A stretch of DNA of 64,000 nt from Prauserella endophytica. GTDB taxonomy: Bacteria; Actinomycetota; Actinomycetes; Mycobacteriales; Pseudonocardiaceae. Positions within the stretch are counted from its first letter, which is position 1; each line of letters begins with the position of its first letter. The stretch covers positions 51,113 to 115,112 of the forward strand of contig NZ_SWMS01000016.1 in NCBI RefSeq assembly GCF_005146945.1, given 5' to 3'. Made by a program: the position numbers and the translations under genes. The notes below the pieces were generated by a model. It was not told the origin of the DNA. It saw only the letters and a program-made list of their open reading frames with translations, and did not search any database. Below, in pieces: positions 46,882 through 54,856 of this stretch.

Positions 46882-48657
46882 TCACCGAGCCTGACTTCCC
46901 TTTGACGGTGGTTTCCGCACGCTCAGGTGGAGTTCCTTGAGTCGATCTTCGCTTACTTCGGTGGGCGCTCCCATGAGCAGATCCTGGGCGTTCTGGTTGA
47001 GGGGGAAGGCAATCGTTTCCCGGATGTTGGGTTCGTCCGCGAGCAACATGACGATGCGGTCGACGCCGGGCGCGACACCAGCGTGTGGTGGGGCTCCGTA
47101 GTGGAAGGCGCGGACCATGCCGCCGAACTCCCGGTCGACTTGTTCCTTGGGATACCCCGCGATGCGGAATGCCTCGTACATGATTTCCGGGCTGTGGTTA
47201 CGGACCGCACCGGAGGACAGCTCCACCCCGTTGCAGACGATGTCGTACTGCCAGGCGAGGATCTCCAAGGGGTCCTGTGTCTTGAGGGCTTCGAGGCCGC
47301 CCTGCGGCATCGAGAAGGGGTTGTGGCTGAACTCGATCGCACCGTCGTCATTCCGCTCGTACATCGGGAAGTCGACGATCCAGCAGAACCGGTACGCGTT
47401 CGCCTCGAAGAGGTCGGCGCGCTTCGCGGCTTCGACACGGACCTCACTCATCACCTTGGCGACATCGGTTTCGTCGCCGGCCCCGAAGAACACGGCCGTG
47501 CCGGGTTCTCCCTTGACTTCGGCGATCAGTTGCTGTGCGACGTTCTCGGTGAGGAACTTGGCAATCGGGCCAGTGAACTGGCCGTTGTCGTCGATCCGCA
47601 CCCAAGCCAGGCCCTGGGCGCCGCGCTCGACCGCGAACGCCCCCAGTTGGTCGAAGAACGACCGCGGTTTGTCGCTGCAACCCGGCACCGGCAACGCCCG
47701 AACGTGCTTGCCCGCGAACGCCCGGAACTCGCTGTCGCGGAACAGGTGGGAGACGTCGACCAGTTCGAGCTTGGCGCGTAGGTCAGGCTTGTCGGTGCCA
47801 TAGCGAGCCAGTGCGTCCCGGTAGGCGATGCGCGGGAACGGTGAGGTGGTTTCCCGATCCGGCGCGAACTCGGTGAACAGCTCGACGAATACCTGCTCGA
47901 TGACCTGGAAGACGTCTTCCTGCTCGGCGAAGCTCATCTCAACGTCAAGCTGGTAAAACTCGCCGGGCGAGCGATCGGCACGGCTGTCCTCATCGCGGAA
48001 GCACGGCGCGATCTGGAAGTAACGATCGAAGCCGGAGACCATCAACAGCTGCTTGAACTGCTGAGGGGCCTGCGGCAATGCGTAAAACTTCCCCGCGTGC
48101 AGACGCGACGGAACAAGGAAGTCGCGGGCACCTTCGGGGCTTGTCGCTGACAGGATGGGAGTTTGCAGATCGAGGAAGCCCCGGTCGGTCATCTTCTGCC
48201 GGATGCTGGCGATGACGGCGGAACGCAGCAGGATGTTGCGATGCATCCTCTGGCGGCGCAGGTCGAGGAAGCGGTAGGTGAGCCGCGTCTCCTCATTCAC
48301 CTTCTCTTCGGGGAAGACACTGAACGGCAACGGGTCGCAGCTGCCCAGCACCTCGATCTCGCTGACCTGAACCTCGATCTCACCCGTCGGCAGCTCCGGA
48401 TTGACGTTCTCTGCCAGGCGCTTCAGCACACGCCCGTCGGCGCGGATGACGGTTTCCTTGGGCAAGTCACTCAGGGGCTCGTACGCCGCCGAGTCCGATC
48501 GGACCACGAGCTGGACGATGCCGGAGTTGTCCCGAAGATCAACGAAGATGACGCCACCGAGATCTCGCCGGTTGTGCAGCCACCCCGAGAGGCGGACGTC
48601 GGTGTCGACGTCCGTGGTACGCAGCTCGCCGCACGTGTGGGACCTGTATCGATGCAT
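46882..48657 (-). CDS. aspS: Aspartyl-tRNA synthetase, extra copy of unusual type
   Basis: A complete 591-residue class II synthetase. The N-terminal anticodon-binding OB domain starts MHRYRSHTCGELR, motif 2 is FRDEDSRADRSPGEFYQLDV, the bacterial GAD insert is present (GAQGLAWVRIDDNGQFTGP), and motif 3 is PPHAGVAPGVDRIVMLLADE. The MHRYRSHTCG start and SPGEFYQLD are features I associate with alphaproteobacterial enzymes rather than the usual actinobacterial AspRS. Its position in the element, divergent from the RiPP precursor, suggests a resistant duplicate protecting the producer. Supply of Asp-tRNA for peptide tailoring is an alternative. No chromosomal aspS is in the window for comparison. 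Confidence 0.93.
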   Translation of the reverse strand: MHRYRSHTCGELRTTDVDTDVRLSGWLHNRRDLGGVIFVDLRDNSGIVQLVVRSDSAAYEPLSDLPKETVIRADGRVLKRLAENVNPELPTGEIEVQVSEIEVLGSCDPLPFSVFPEEKVNEETRLTYRFLDLRRQRMHRNILLRSAVIASIRQKMTDRGFLDLQTPILSATSPEGARDFLVPSRLHAGKFYALPQAPQQFKQLLMVSGFDRYFQIAPCFRDEDSRADRSPGEFYQLDVEMSFAEQEDVFQVIEQVFVELFTEFAPDRETTSPFPRIAYRDALARYGTDKPDLRAKLELVDVSHLFRDSEFRAFAGKHVRALPVPGCSDKPRSFFDQLGAFAVERGAQGLAWVRIDDNGQFTGPIAKFLTENVAQQLIAEVKGEPGTAVFFGAGDETDVAKVMSEVRVEAAKRADLFEANAYRFCWIVDFPMYERNDDGAIEFSHNPFSMPQGGLEALKTQDPLEILAWQYDIVCNGVELSSGAVRNHSPEIMYEAFRIAGYPKEQVDREFGGMVRAFHYGAPPHAGVAPGVDRIVMLLADEPNIRETIAFPLNQNAQDLLMGAPTEVSEDRLKELHLSVRKPPSKGSQAR

Positions 48658-49003
48658 CATCCATCCAGATTGTCGGCATATAGGCGGGCCATCGACGATA
48701 GCCGCCCACCTGACCAGGGCTCTCGCAGCGTACCGTGACCAGGTTGACCGGCTCCCCGGCGGCGCGCTGCATGCCCTGGCACAGAGCACCGATCCCGCTT
48801 GGACGGCTGGCCAGCCACCCCGACAGCTCCCAGCATGTCAGTGCCATGGATCACACGTCAGTGTAAGAAATCATCCACTTGGCCCAGCAGCAAACACTCT
48901 GCGCTCACTACTGGTCACCCATCTGCACCTGTAGACCCCGCTGTATCCCCCGATAGGTTAGGTAGTTGCACACAGTGCCCGGATTACGCTCAGGAGGTAT
49001 CTC
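48658..49003. promoter_or_regulatory. Divergent promoter region between aspS and the precursor gene
   Basis: 346 bases without a gene I accept. It should carry both promoters. Immediately before the precursor start is AGGAGG, spaced seven bases from the GTG. TAGGTTAGGTAG near 48953 could contain a -10 for the RiPP operon. No clear dyad is seen. Confidence 0.45.
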
Positions 49004-49285
49004 GTGACATCGTCTGTTCCGCAGCTCGACGCTGAGGCCAAGCAGCGCGTCGAGGCGGTGCTGTCCCGTGCGGCCGAGGACATCGAGTTCCGCGAGCTGC
49101 TGCTCGCCGACCCCGAGGCTGCGCTCAAGGACTCCGACCTGACTGACGACGAAAAGACGGCGTTGAGCACCATGCGCCGCGTGGCGCTCGAAGAGTGGGG
49201 CGTCGATGTGCGGCGTTTCCGGGCGTTCCTGATGGACAACGGCAACAAGTTCTGGACCGGCGAGGACGTCGAGCCTGCCATCTGA
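49004..49285 (+). CDS. Candidate RiPP precursor peptide, 93 aa
   Basis: A short acidic helical protein directly ahead of the modifying genes, with a strong AGGAGG ribosome site. Residues 10 to 66 look like a leader/recognition bundle (FRELLLADPEAALKDSDLTD, where DPEAAL...LTDDE recalls the helical binding domain of split-borosin precursors such as SonA). The C-terminal part, about residues 72 to 93 (FRAFLMDNGNKFW then TGEDVEPAI), lacks the helix pattern and is the likely core. No cysteine is present, so lanthionine or thiazole chemistry is excluded. An attenuator-like hairpin follows the stop. The precursor role is inferred from context, size and pattern. Confidence 0.7.
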   Translation: MTSSVPQLDAEAKQRVEAVLSRAAEDIEFRELLLADPEAALKDSDLTDDEKTALSTMRRVALEEWGVDVRRFRAFLMDNGNKFWTGEDVEPAI

Positions 49286-49293
49286 CTTCCCTG

Positions 49294-49331
49294 ACGACCG
49301 GGGAGCGTGGGTGTCCGCGCTGCCCGGTCGT
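49294..49331 (+). terminator. Attenuator-like hairpin after the precursor gene
   Basis: ACGACCGGG at 49294 pairs with CCCGGTCGT at 49323, nine exact base pairs with a 20-base loop. It begins eight bases after the precursor stop and precedes the methyltransferase gene. Partial termination here would give more precursor than enzyme message, as is common in RiPP operons. Confidence 0.6.
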
Positions 49332-49367
49332 TCGTGTCCGGGACCATCGAACAAGGGACAGCTGTAG

Positions 49368-50099
49368 GTGCGCAAGACCTCCATCTATCTGCTCGGCAGC
49401 GGCATCAAGGGAACCTTGCACTTCACCGTCGAGACGGTGCAGGCGCTACGCGCGTGCCAGCGCGTGTTCGTGCTCCACTCCGATCAGAGCGTGATCGAGT
49501 CGGTTCGCGAGCACTGCGCCGAAGTCGAGGATCTGGCTCCCCTATACACCGGCCAGACCGTCCGCGACGACGTGTACCACGAGATCTCGCGTCGTCTGGT
49601 TGAGTCAGCCCTGGACTCGGCGCCTGTCGCGTTCCTGGTCCACGGACACCCGTTGTTCCTGGTCAGCGCGACTGAATACACCCTCGACCTGGCTGAGCAC
49701 CACGACCTGAGGGTGTCCGTGCTACCGGCCGTGAGTTCATTCGACACCCTCCTGTGCGACTTGCGTATCGACTACGGCTACGGGGTTCAGATCTTCGATA
49801 CCACCACGTTGCTGAAGGCTGGCTGGGCACCGAATCCCCAGGTCCCGCTGTTGCTGTTCCAGCTCGCCTCAACGCTGAACCGGTCCGTCATCAGCGGCGA
49901 TCCCGATCAGGACGTGTTGCGCCCGCTGATCGACCTGCTGGCGCCCCTGTACGGCGCCGATCACCGGGTCCAGGTTGTGTGGTCGTCTGCGCACATCCTG
50001 GAGGCCAGCTCCATCACCGAACTTCCCCTTCGCGACCTCGCGACGACCGACTTGGAGCTGTGGAGGAGGCCGACGCTGTATGTACCAGCCAAAGACTGA
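49368..50099 (+). CDS. Borosin-type (tetrapyrrole-methylase fold) peptide N-methyltransferase
   Basis: A 243-residue SAM enzyme of the TP-methylase fold. It starts SIYLLGSGIKGTLHFTVETV, contains the VHGHPLFLVS loop and the VLPAVSSFDTLLCDLRIDYG segment, and DTTTLLKAG. These match, in order, the corresponding parts of OphMA-type backbone N-methyltransferases. Tyr60, Arg66 and Tyr70 (YTGQTVRDDVY) reproduce the Y-x5-R-x3-Y spacing of the OphMA catalytic residues as I recall them. It has no C-terminal core peptide, so it would act on a separate substrate, presumably the precursor upstream, as in the SonM/SonA split system. A diphthine- or cobalamin-type methylase is the alternative, less likely in this context. 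Confidence 0.82.
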   Translation: MRKTSIYLLGSGIKGTLHFTVETVQALRACQRVFVLHSDQSVIESVREHCAEVEDLAPLYTGQTVRDDVYHEISRRLVESALDSAPVAFLVHGHPLFLVSATEYTLDLAEHHDLRVSVLPAVSSFDTLLCDLRIDYGYGVQIFDTTTLLKAGWAPNPQVPLLLFQLASTLNRSVISGDPDQDVLRPLIDLLAPLYGADHRVQVVWSSAHILEASSITELPLRDLATTDLELWRRPTLYVPAKD

Positions 50100-50820
50100 C
50101 GACCTCCGTCTGCCCGAACATGGCGATCTCGGCGGAATCCGGCATCAGCTCCGCACGGCTGGCCACACGGTGCTCCCGACGTTCGCTCACCCGGCGCTGC
50201 TGGACGCCCTCCGGCACGAGGCCGACAGGCTGTCGAGCGAGCTGTACGGGCAGCCGGAAGGCACGGTGATCTCGCGCGACATCGACGGCCACGTGCTGAG
50301 CATGCACTACCTCGACCGCCACAGTGACCTGCTGTTCGATCTGACTCGCCTGCCGGAGTTGCAGCACCTGGCCGAGGCACTACTGGAATCGCGCTGTGTT
50401 CCCTTCCTGACCGAGTACTTCGCCAAACCGGCCGCGACATCCGAAGCCACGCCACCCCACCAGGACCAGATCTTCTACCGTGACCATTTCGGCGACGAAC
50501 TGGCGATTACGTTCTGGATCGCACTCACGGATGTCACCGAGGACGACGGAGTCCTGCAGTACGCGAACCCCCAACCAACGGTCGGGGAATTGCTCAAGCA
50601 TCGGGTGTCCGACGTGCAAAACTTCGGCGCGGAACTCGTTGACGATTCCGGCTTCGAGTTCCACTCAGCACCAGTGCCCGCGGGCGGCGCGGTGGTACAC
50701 CATTCCTACGCGGTGCACCGCTCAGGACCCATGCGGGGAACAAGTCCCCGCGCGGCGTTCGCGTTGAACTTCCGGCGCTCGCCATACCGCCAGCAGATCG
50801 ACCCCTGGCGCGCTGAATGA
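50080..50820 (+). CDS. Phytanoyl-CoA dioxygenase-type Fe(II)/2-oxoglutarate oxygenase
   Basis: A 246-residue non-haem iron oxygenase. The facial triad is visible as PPHQDQIFY (His127 and Asp129) and YAVHRSGP (His213), with Arg224 about 11 residues further for 2-oxoglutarate. AITFWIALTDVTEDDGVLQY is the characteristic PhyH strand. The likely reaction is hydroxylation of an amino acid in the peptide. ATG 50080 has GGAGGAGG about ten bases upstream and overlaps the methyltransferase by 20 bases. It overlaps the TfuA gene by four bases. Confidence 0.88.
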   Translation: MYQPKTDDLRLPEHGDLGGIRHQLRTAGHTVLPTFAHPALLDALRHEADRLSSELYGQPEGTVISRDIDGHVLSMHYLDRHSDLLFDLTRLPELQHLAEALLESRCVPFLTEYFAKPAATSEATPPHQDQIFYRDHFGDELAITFWIALTDVTEDDGVLQYANPQPTVGELLKHRVSDVQNFGAELVDDSGFEFHSAPVPAGGAVVHHSYAVHRSGPMRGTSPRAAFALNFRRSPYRQQIDPWRAE

Positions 50821-51473
50821 CGTTGCAGAGTGGTCGGGAGTTACGAGCTGTCGTGTTCGCCGGCCCGTCGTTGCCCCAGCGCGTTCGCCCGGACTCGGAC
50901 GTCGTGATGTGGCGTCCGCCAGCGCGCCGTGGCGATCTCGACGAGCTGGATCTGGACCCAACGATCACGGTCGTGCTCGTGGACGGCTACCTCGTCCGGC
51001 AACACCCTCCGTCGCCCACCGAGGTGTTCAATCTGATCGCCCGAGGTCACGAGGTGTGGGGGTGTTCCAGCCTTGGCGCCTTGCGTGCGGCGGAGTTGCG
51101 TAACCACGGCATGCGTGGCTTCGGTTGGGTATACGACCGCGTGGTGGACCGCACCATTACCTACGACGACGAACTGGTGGCGACACTGGACCCGCGCACC
51201 AACGAGGCCACGGGCCTGTTCCTGGCCAATATCCGCTTCGGGCTTGATCAGCTCATCACCGCTGGCCGTGCGACACAGTCTCAGGCCGAATTCCTCATCG
51301 ACGGCCTGCGGGCAGTGCATTTTGAGCACCGGACGAGCCGCCTGTGCGCCAGTCTGGCGACGTCAGCAGGACTGAACGCGTCGATCATCGACCGCCTGCT
51401 GCGCAGTGATGTCAAGCGCCAGGATGCCACGGCGCTCGTGCGGCAGCTCATCACATCGGTGCTGGCGCAATGA
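50817..51473 (+). CDS. TfuA-like protein
   Basis: A 218-residue partner of YcaO enzymes. VVFAGPSLPQRVRPDSDVVM, WRPPARRGDLDELD, VVLVDGYLVRQHPPSPTE and VWGCSSLGALRAAELRNHGM are the classical TfuA blocks. In methanogens TfuA-YcaO makes thioglycine in methyl-coenzyme M reductase, and in thioviridamide-type RiPPs the pair makes thioamides; TfuA is thought to deliver or release sulfide. Its adjacency (four-base overlap) to YcaO makes thioamidation the prime hypothesis. Confidence 0.93.
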   Translation: MTLQSGRELRAVVFAGPSLPQRVRPDSDVVMWRPPARRGDLDELDLDPTITVVLVDGYLVRQHPPSPTEVFNLIARGHEVWGCSSLGALRAAELRNHGMRGFGWVYDRVVDRTITYDDELVATLDPRTNEATGLFLANIRFGLDQLITAGRATQSQAEFLIDGLRAVHFEHRTSRLCASLATSAGLNASIIDRLLRSDVKRQDATALVRQLITSVLAQ

Positions 51474-52720
51474 GCGGCAGTCGCCCATCCCATGAGCAGT
51501 GGGAAGCCTGGGAACAGCAGCTCGTTTCCCGCCTTGACGAGTTCGGCATCAGCCGCCTCGCCGACACCACCGGCATGGACACTCCAGGCGTGCCGACCGC
51601 CAGCGCGACCAAACCGGCCACCACCGATGTGATCTGGGTCTACAGCGGCAAAGGGCGAAGTCAATCCCAAGCGCGAGTGACCGCGATCATGGAATGTCTC
51701 GAACGCAGCGGAGCGTTGTGGCCCGCCGAGGCGCGCTGGGTCATCGAAACACCGGACGTCTTGCGACGGTCGCACGAGGTGTGGGGTCCCGACCGGTTCA
51801 CCTACCGCCGCCGCGACAGTGTGCAGGCCGAGGATCTCCAGGTGTGGGTCGAGGCCACCAAGCTCACCGGAGACCGTGGACGTGTGATGGTGCCCGCCGA
51901 TGTGTGCTTCAACGGGCGCAGACCCGCCGGCCTTGCGGCAAGCCCCTTCCTGCTGTCGACCTCCAACGGGCTGGCGGCGGCGTTCTGCCTGGAAGACGCG
52001 CTGGCGCACGGCTTGGCTGAGGTCATCGAGCGGGACGTCATTTCCTGTGCCGAAGTCCGCGCCTCCCATCTCGGGTTCCGCTTTCTGGCCACGATCGCGG
52101 AGCGTTTCGGCCTTGCCGGTTCCGCACTCGGACGCTACGAAGACAACGTCGACCTTGCCGTCACCATCGACCGCGACAGTCTCCCCGACAGCACGCTGGA
52201 GATCATGCGCTTCTACGAGGCGGCTGGCCTGGATCTTGTCCTCAAGATGCTGCCGAACGACTTCGACCTGCCCGCGTTTGGTGTCGCCGCTGTCCAGGAA
52301 GCCGACTTCACGCGCCATCTTGGCTGCGCTGGATATGCCGTCCGGCCGAGCAACGTAGCCGCTGCGGAGGCCGCTCTGCTGGAGCTGGCGCAGACTCGCG
52401 CCACCGACCTGCAAGGCGCGCGAGAAGATCGGCACGAGCCGGAAAAGCAGCGCCTGGACCACGTTCCCGAACGCCACTGGCTGGCGACGCCAGGTACACA
52501 GCCGATCGCCTACCAGGAGCGCAACGTTGAGCCCGGACTCGACAGCCTGGTGAACCGCTGCGCTGACGCGGGACTCCCGGACGTAGCCTACGTGGAGTTC
52601 CCTGGCTGGCCCGGTATCTCGGTAGTGCGGGTGGTCGTGCCCGACGCCGAGACATGGCACGTCACAGGCGGGTGGTCCAGCTTCGGCCCACGGCTACGCG
52701 CAGCGGTGAGTAGGTCCTGA
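51470..52720 (+). CDS. YcaO cyclodehydratase, TfuA-associated thioamide type
   Basis: A 416-residue ATP-dependent YcaO. The ATP/Mg residues lie in ARVTAIMECLERS (about 68 to 80), STSNGLAAAFCLEDALAHGL and AEVIERD (163 to 189), and LAQTRATDLQGARED (307 to 320). It lacks the PxPxP C-terminus of azoline-forming YcaOs, and no E1-like ocin-ThiF or C protein is encoded nearby; it sits instead with TfuA. It therefore probably activates a backbone amide for attack by sulfide, giving a thioamide. The substrate should be the 93-residue precursor or a separate one. Confidence 0.93.
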   Translation: MSGSRPSHEQWEAWEQQLVSRLDEFGISRLADTTGMDTPGVPTASATKPATTDVIWVYSGKGRSQSQARVTAIMECLERSGALWPAEARWVIETPDVLRRSHEVWGPDRFTYRRRDSVQAEDLQVWVEATKLTGDRGRVMVPADVCFNGRRPAGLAASPFLLSTSNGLAAAFCLEDALAHGLAEVIERDVISCAEVRASHLGFRFLATIAERFGLAGSALGRYEDNVDLAVTIDRDSLPDSTLEIMRFYEAAGLDLVLKMLPNDFDLPAFGVAAVQEADFTRHLGCAGYAVRPSNVAAAEAALLELAQTRATDLQGAREDRHEPEKQRLDHVPERHWLATPGTQPIAYQERNVEPGLDSLVNRCADAGLPDVAYVEFPGWPGISVVRVVVPDAETWHVTGGWSSFGPRLRAAVSRS

Positions 52721-52721
52721 C

Positions 52722-53426
52722 ATGTACTGGGCGTTCGACAACATCAAGTCGAAGGACGCCGGCGCCTACCCGCCCGAGCCCCTGGAGCTGTCCTATGGGC
52801 ACCGTCCCGCTGGCTCTGACAGGCTGCGCGGGACGGAACTGCAGCGTGCATACACCGTCTCGGGCCGCGAGGTTCGCCCAGCCGACTGCGGACCGGTGCG
52901 GGTGCTCTCACGGTTCGGCCACGTCGTACGCGCACCGGGCCGGATCACCATCCAACGGGAGGAGCCGGGACTGAAATGGCGTGACTTCCAGCCCGACAGC
53001 AGCGCTTACGGTCGCGTCCGGGTTGGTGGCGACCCGTGGCACGGCACCGAGTCTGGCTTCGTGGCAAGCTGGATCGCCGGTTCTGAGTACGTCAAGATCA
53101 GCACAGGCATACTGATCTACTTCCCCAAGGGGCACATGCTCTATCAAGGCCCCATCCCGAACCGGCAGCTTGTGGACGACCCGACAATCGCCTCGGATCA
53201 ACTCGATGTGATGGCCGGCATGGAGTACTTCGTCCCTGGACGAAGCCGCGAACTCGACGGACACACGTACGGAATCGCCGCCCTGAACATTATCGCCCGC
53301 GCACCACGCGGCGGCGCGGTCGTCGAAGTCCACAAGGGGCAAGTGATCGGCTGGTTCCATCTGGTCGCACCACCAGCCACCCAAACCATAGAGCAGCTTC
53401 CGCGTGATCACGGTGGCCGATCATGA
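52722..53426 (+). CDS. Unknown protein in the RiPP operon, possibly DUF6065-like, 234 aa
   Basis: Starts two bases after the YcaO stop and overlaps the next gene, so it belongs to the operon. It has no signal peptide. Beta-rich segments include FGHVVRAPGRITIQREEPG, ILIYFPKGHMLYQGPIPNRQ, and GQVIGWFHLVAPPA. The FPKGHxLY...PN and Gly...F.LVxP patterns recall the DUF6065 family often found in natural-product clusters; that is a memory-based resemblance, not a firm match. It could be a binding or scaffolding protein. Confidence 0.6.
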   Translation: MYWAFDNIKSKDAGAYPPEPLELSYGHRPAGSDRLRGTELQRAYTVSGREVRPADCGPVRVLSRFGHVVRAPGRITIQREEPGLKWRDFQPDSSAYGRVRVGGDPWHGTESGFVASWIAGSEYVKISTGILIYFPKGHMLYQGPIPNRQLVDDPTIASDQLDVMAGMEYFVPGRSRELDGHTYGIAALNIIARAPRGGAVVEVHKGQVIGWFHLVAPPATQTIEQLPRDHGGRS

Positions 53427-54856
53427 CGGCCACTCCAGCGCCTTGTCACGGCGGGCGTTTGCCACATCTTCGCGCGGAACTCGCGGCGGTCCGGTATAAC
53501 GAAGCCGCGATTCGAGATCGTCTTGCCGTGCCAGCAACCTCCCCACTGCCCCCGGCTGGCCACGCGCTCGGCCTTGCCCGAATCGCCCTGGGCCAACAGG
53601 ACACCCAGGGCGCGTTGATCCGGTTGCTGCTCCTCGGACAGCCGATCCGCCTGAGCGACACACCGCAACTCGCCGCGGAACTCGTCGACACGCTGACCAA
53701 TACCCGCCTGGTCGAGCATGCTGGTGACGTTCTGCATCCACTGGTAAGGCTGACACCATTTCACGATCTGCTGCTTGCCGCGGATCTTCACAACGAAGAC
53801 TCAGCCGAGGTCAAGCCGGACGCCGTCGAGAGCCCGCATCGCCCAACGGAGACCCTCGCGCGCCTGATCCCACGCGAGACCGTAGGCCGAAGCCTCGACA
53901 TCGGCACTGGCTCCGGCGTGCACGCGTTGCAACTCGCCCGCCACTCGGACACGGTCCTCGGTGTCGATGTCTCGCCCCGTGCCACCGCTTTCGCCCAGTT
54001 CAACGCAGCCCTCAACGAGATCACGAACACCCGGTTCGACATCGCGGACGTAGTGAGCGGCATCGACGACGATGAACCCTTCAACCTGATCGTGAGCAAC
54101 CCACCGTACCTCGTATCGCCAGAGAGATCGGTTGTCTACCGGGACGGCCCGCCCGAATCGGCACATGTCGGCACACGCGTGCTGAGCGAAGCCCCCGCCC
54201 GTCTTACTCACGACGGGCTATTGGTGTGCCTCACCAGTTGGGGCATCTCCAACCCCGGCGACCCGGCGCGCGAAATCAGAAGCATCGCCCGCCGGACCGG
54301 GTGCAACGCAGTCGTGTTCGTGTACGCAGTTCGCAGCGGACCGGACGACGCTCTGCGGTGGAACGTCCATCGCCGCGAACCTGACCAGATTCACCAAGCC
54401 GCGCGGCGCTGGCTGGACTTCTACCGGGAGCAAGGAATCGGTGAACTCGCCTACGGTGTCGTCGTTTTCACGCCCGCTCGGGAACGACAACCCTGGTTCC
54501 GAACAGAACAAGTCACGCTGCAAGGTCAAGAGTTCGACCGGGGTCAGCTTCGCGACATCACGTCGGCGCTCGATCGCACCCATCGCGGACGCATTCCCGA
54601 AGACCTCACGCCACACCCCGACCACGAGATCGAATCCGTCGGCAAGATCGGAACGGACGGGACGCCTACCGTCCGCGAACAGCTCCTCTGTTCCACTCGT
54701 GGGATGCGGTTCGCCGTGGAGTGCGGTCCACGGTTGCTGAACGCGATCGCGACCGGAACGGCGCCAACCACCTCAGAGCCGACAACGGAGGTCATCGTGA
54801 CCATGCGGCGGCGACTCTATGAACTCGGTCTCCTCATCGGAGGCGCAGATGACTGA
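53423..54856 (+). CDS. Class I SAM methyltransferase with NPPY motif and N-terminal domain
   Basis: A 477-residue protein. Residues 1 to about 130 form a helical winged-helix-like N-terminal domain. The methyltransferase core follows: LDIGTGSGVHALQLARHSD (SAM motif I), VLGVDVSPRATAF and FNLIVSNPPYLVSPE, the NPPY motif that binds planar amide or amino nitrogens in HemK/PrmC and DNA amino-methyltransferases. A long C-terminal extension (residues about 320 to 477) of unknown fold follows. In this operon it could methylate a side-chain or amide nitrogen of the peptide. Alternatively it may modify a nucleic acid or protein for immunity. Confidence 0.8.
   Translation: MTATPAPCHGGRLPHLRAELAAVRYNEAAIRDRLAVPATSPLPPAGHALGLARIALGQQDTQGALIRLLLLGQPIRLSDTPQLAAELVDTLTNTRLVEHAGDVLHPLVRLTPFHDLLLAADLHNEDSAEVKPDAVESPHRPTETLARLIPRETVGRSLDIGTGSGVHALQLARHSDTVLGVDVSPRATAFAQFNAALNEITNTRFDIADVVSGIDDDEPFNLIVSNPPYLVSPERSVVYRDGPPESAHVGTRVLSEAPARLTHDGLLVCLTSWGISNPGDPAREIRSIARRTGCNAVVFVYAVRSGPDDALRWNVHRREPDQIHQAARRWLDFYREQGIGELAYGVVVFTPARERQPWFRTEQVTLQGQEFDRGQLRDITSALDRTHRGRIPEDLTPHPDHEIESVGKIGTDGTPTVREQLLCSTRGMRFAVECGPRLLNAIATGTAPTTSEPTTEVIVTMRRRLYELGLLIGGADD

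Noticed and set aside
49004-52720. Lanthipeptide, thiopeptide or azole peptide locus
   Set aside because: The candidate precursor has no cysteine, and there is no LanB, LanC, ocin-ThiF or azoline dehydrogenase gene; TfuA points to thioamide chemistry.
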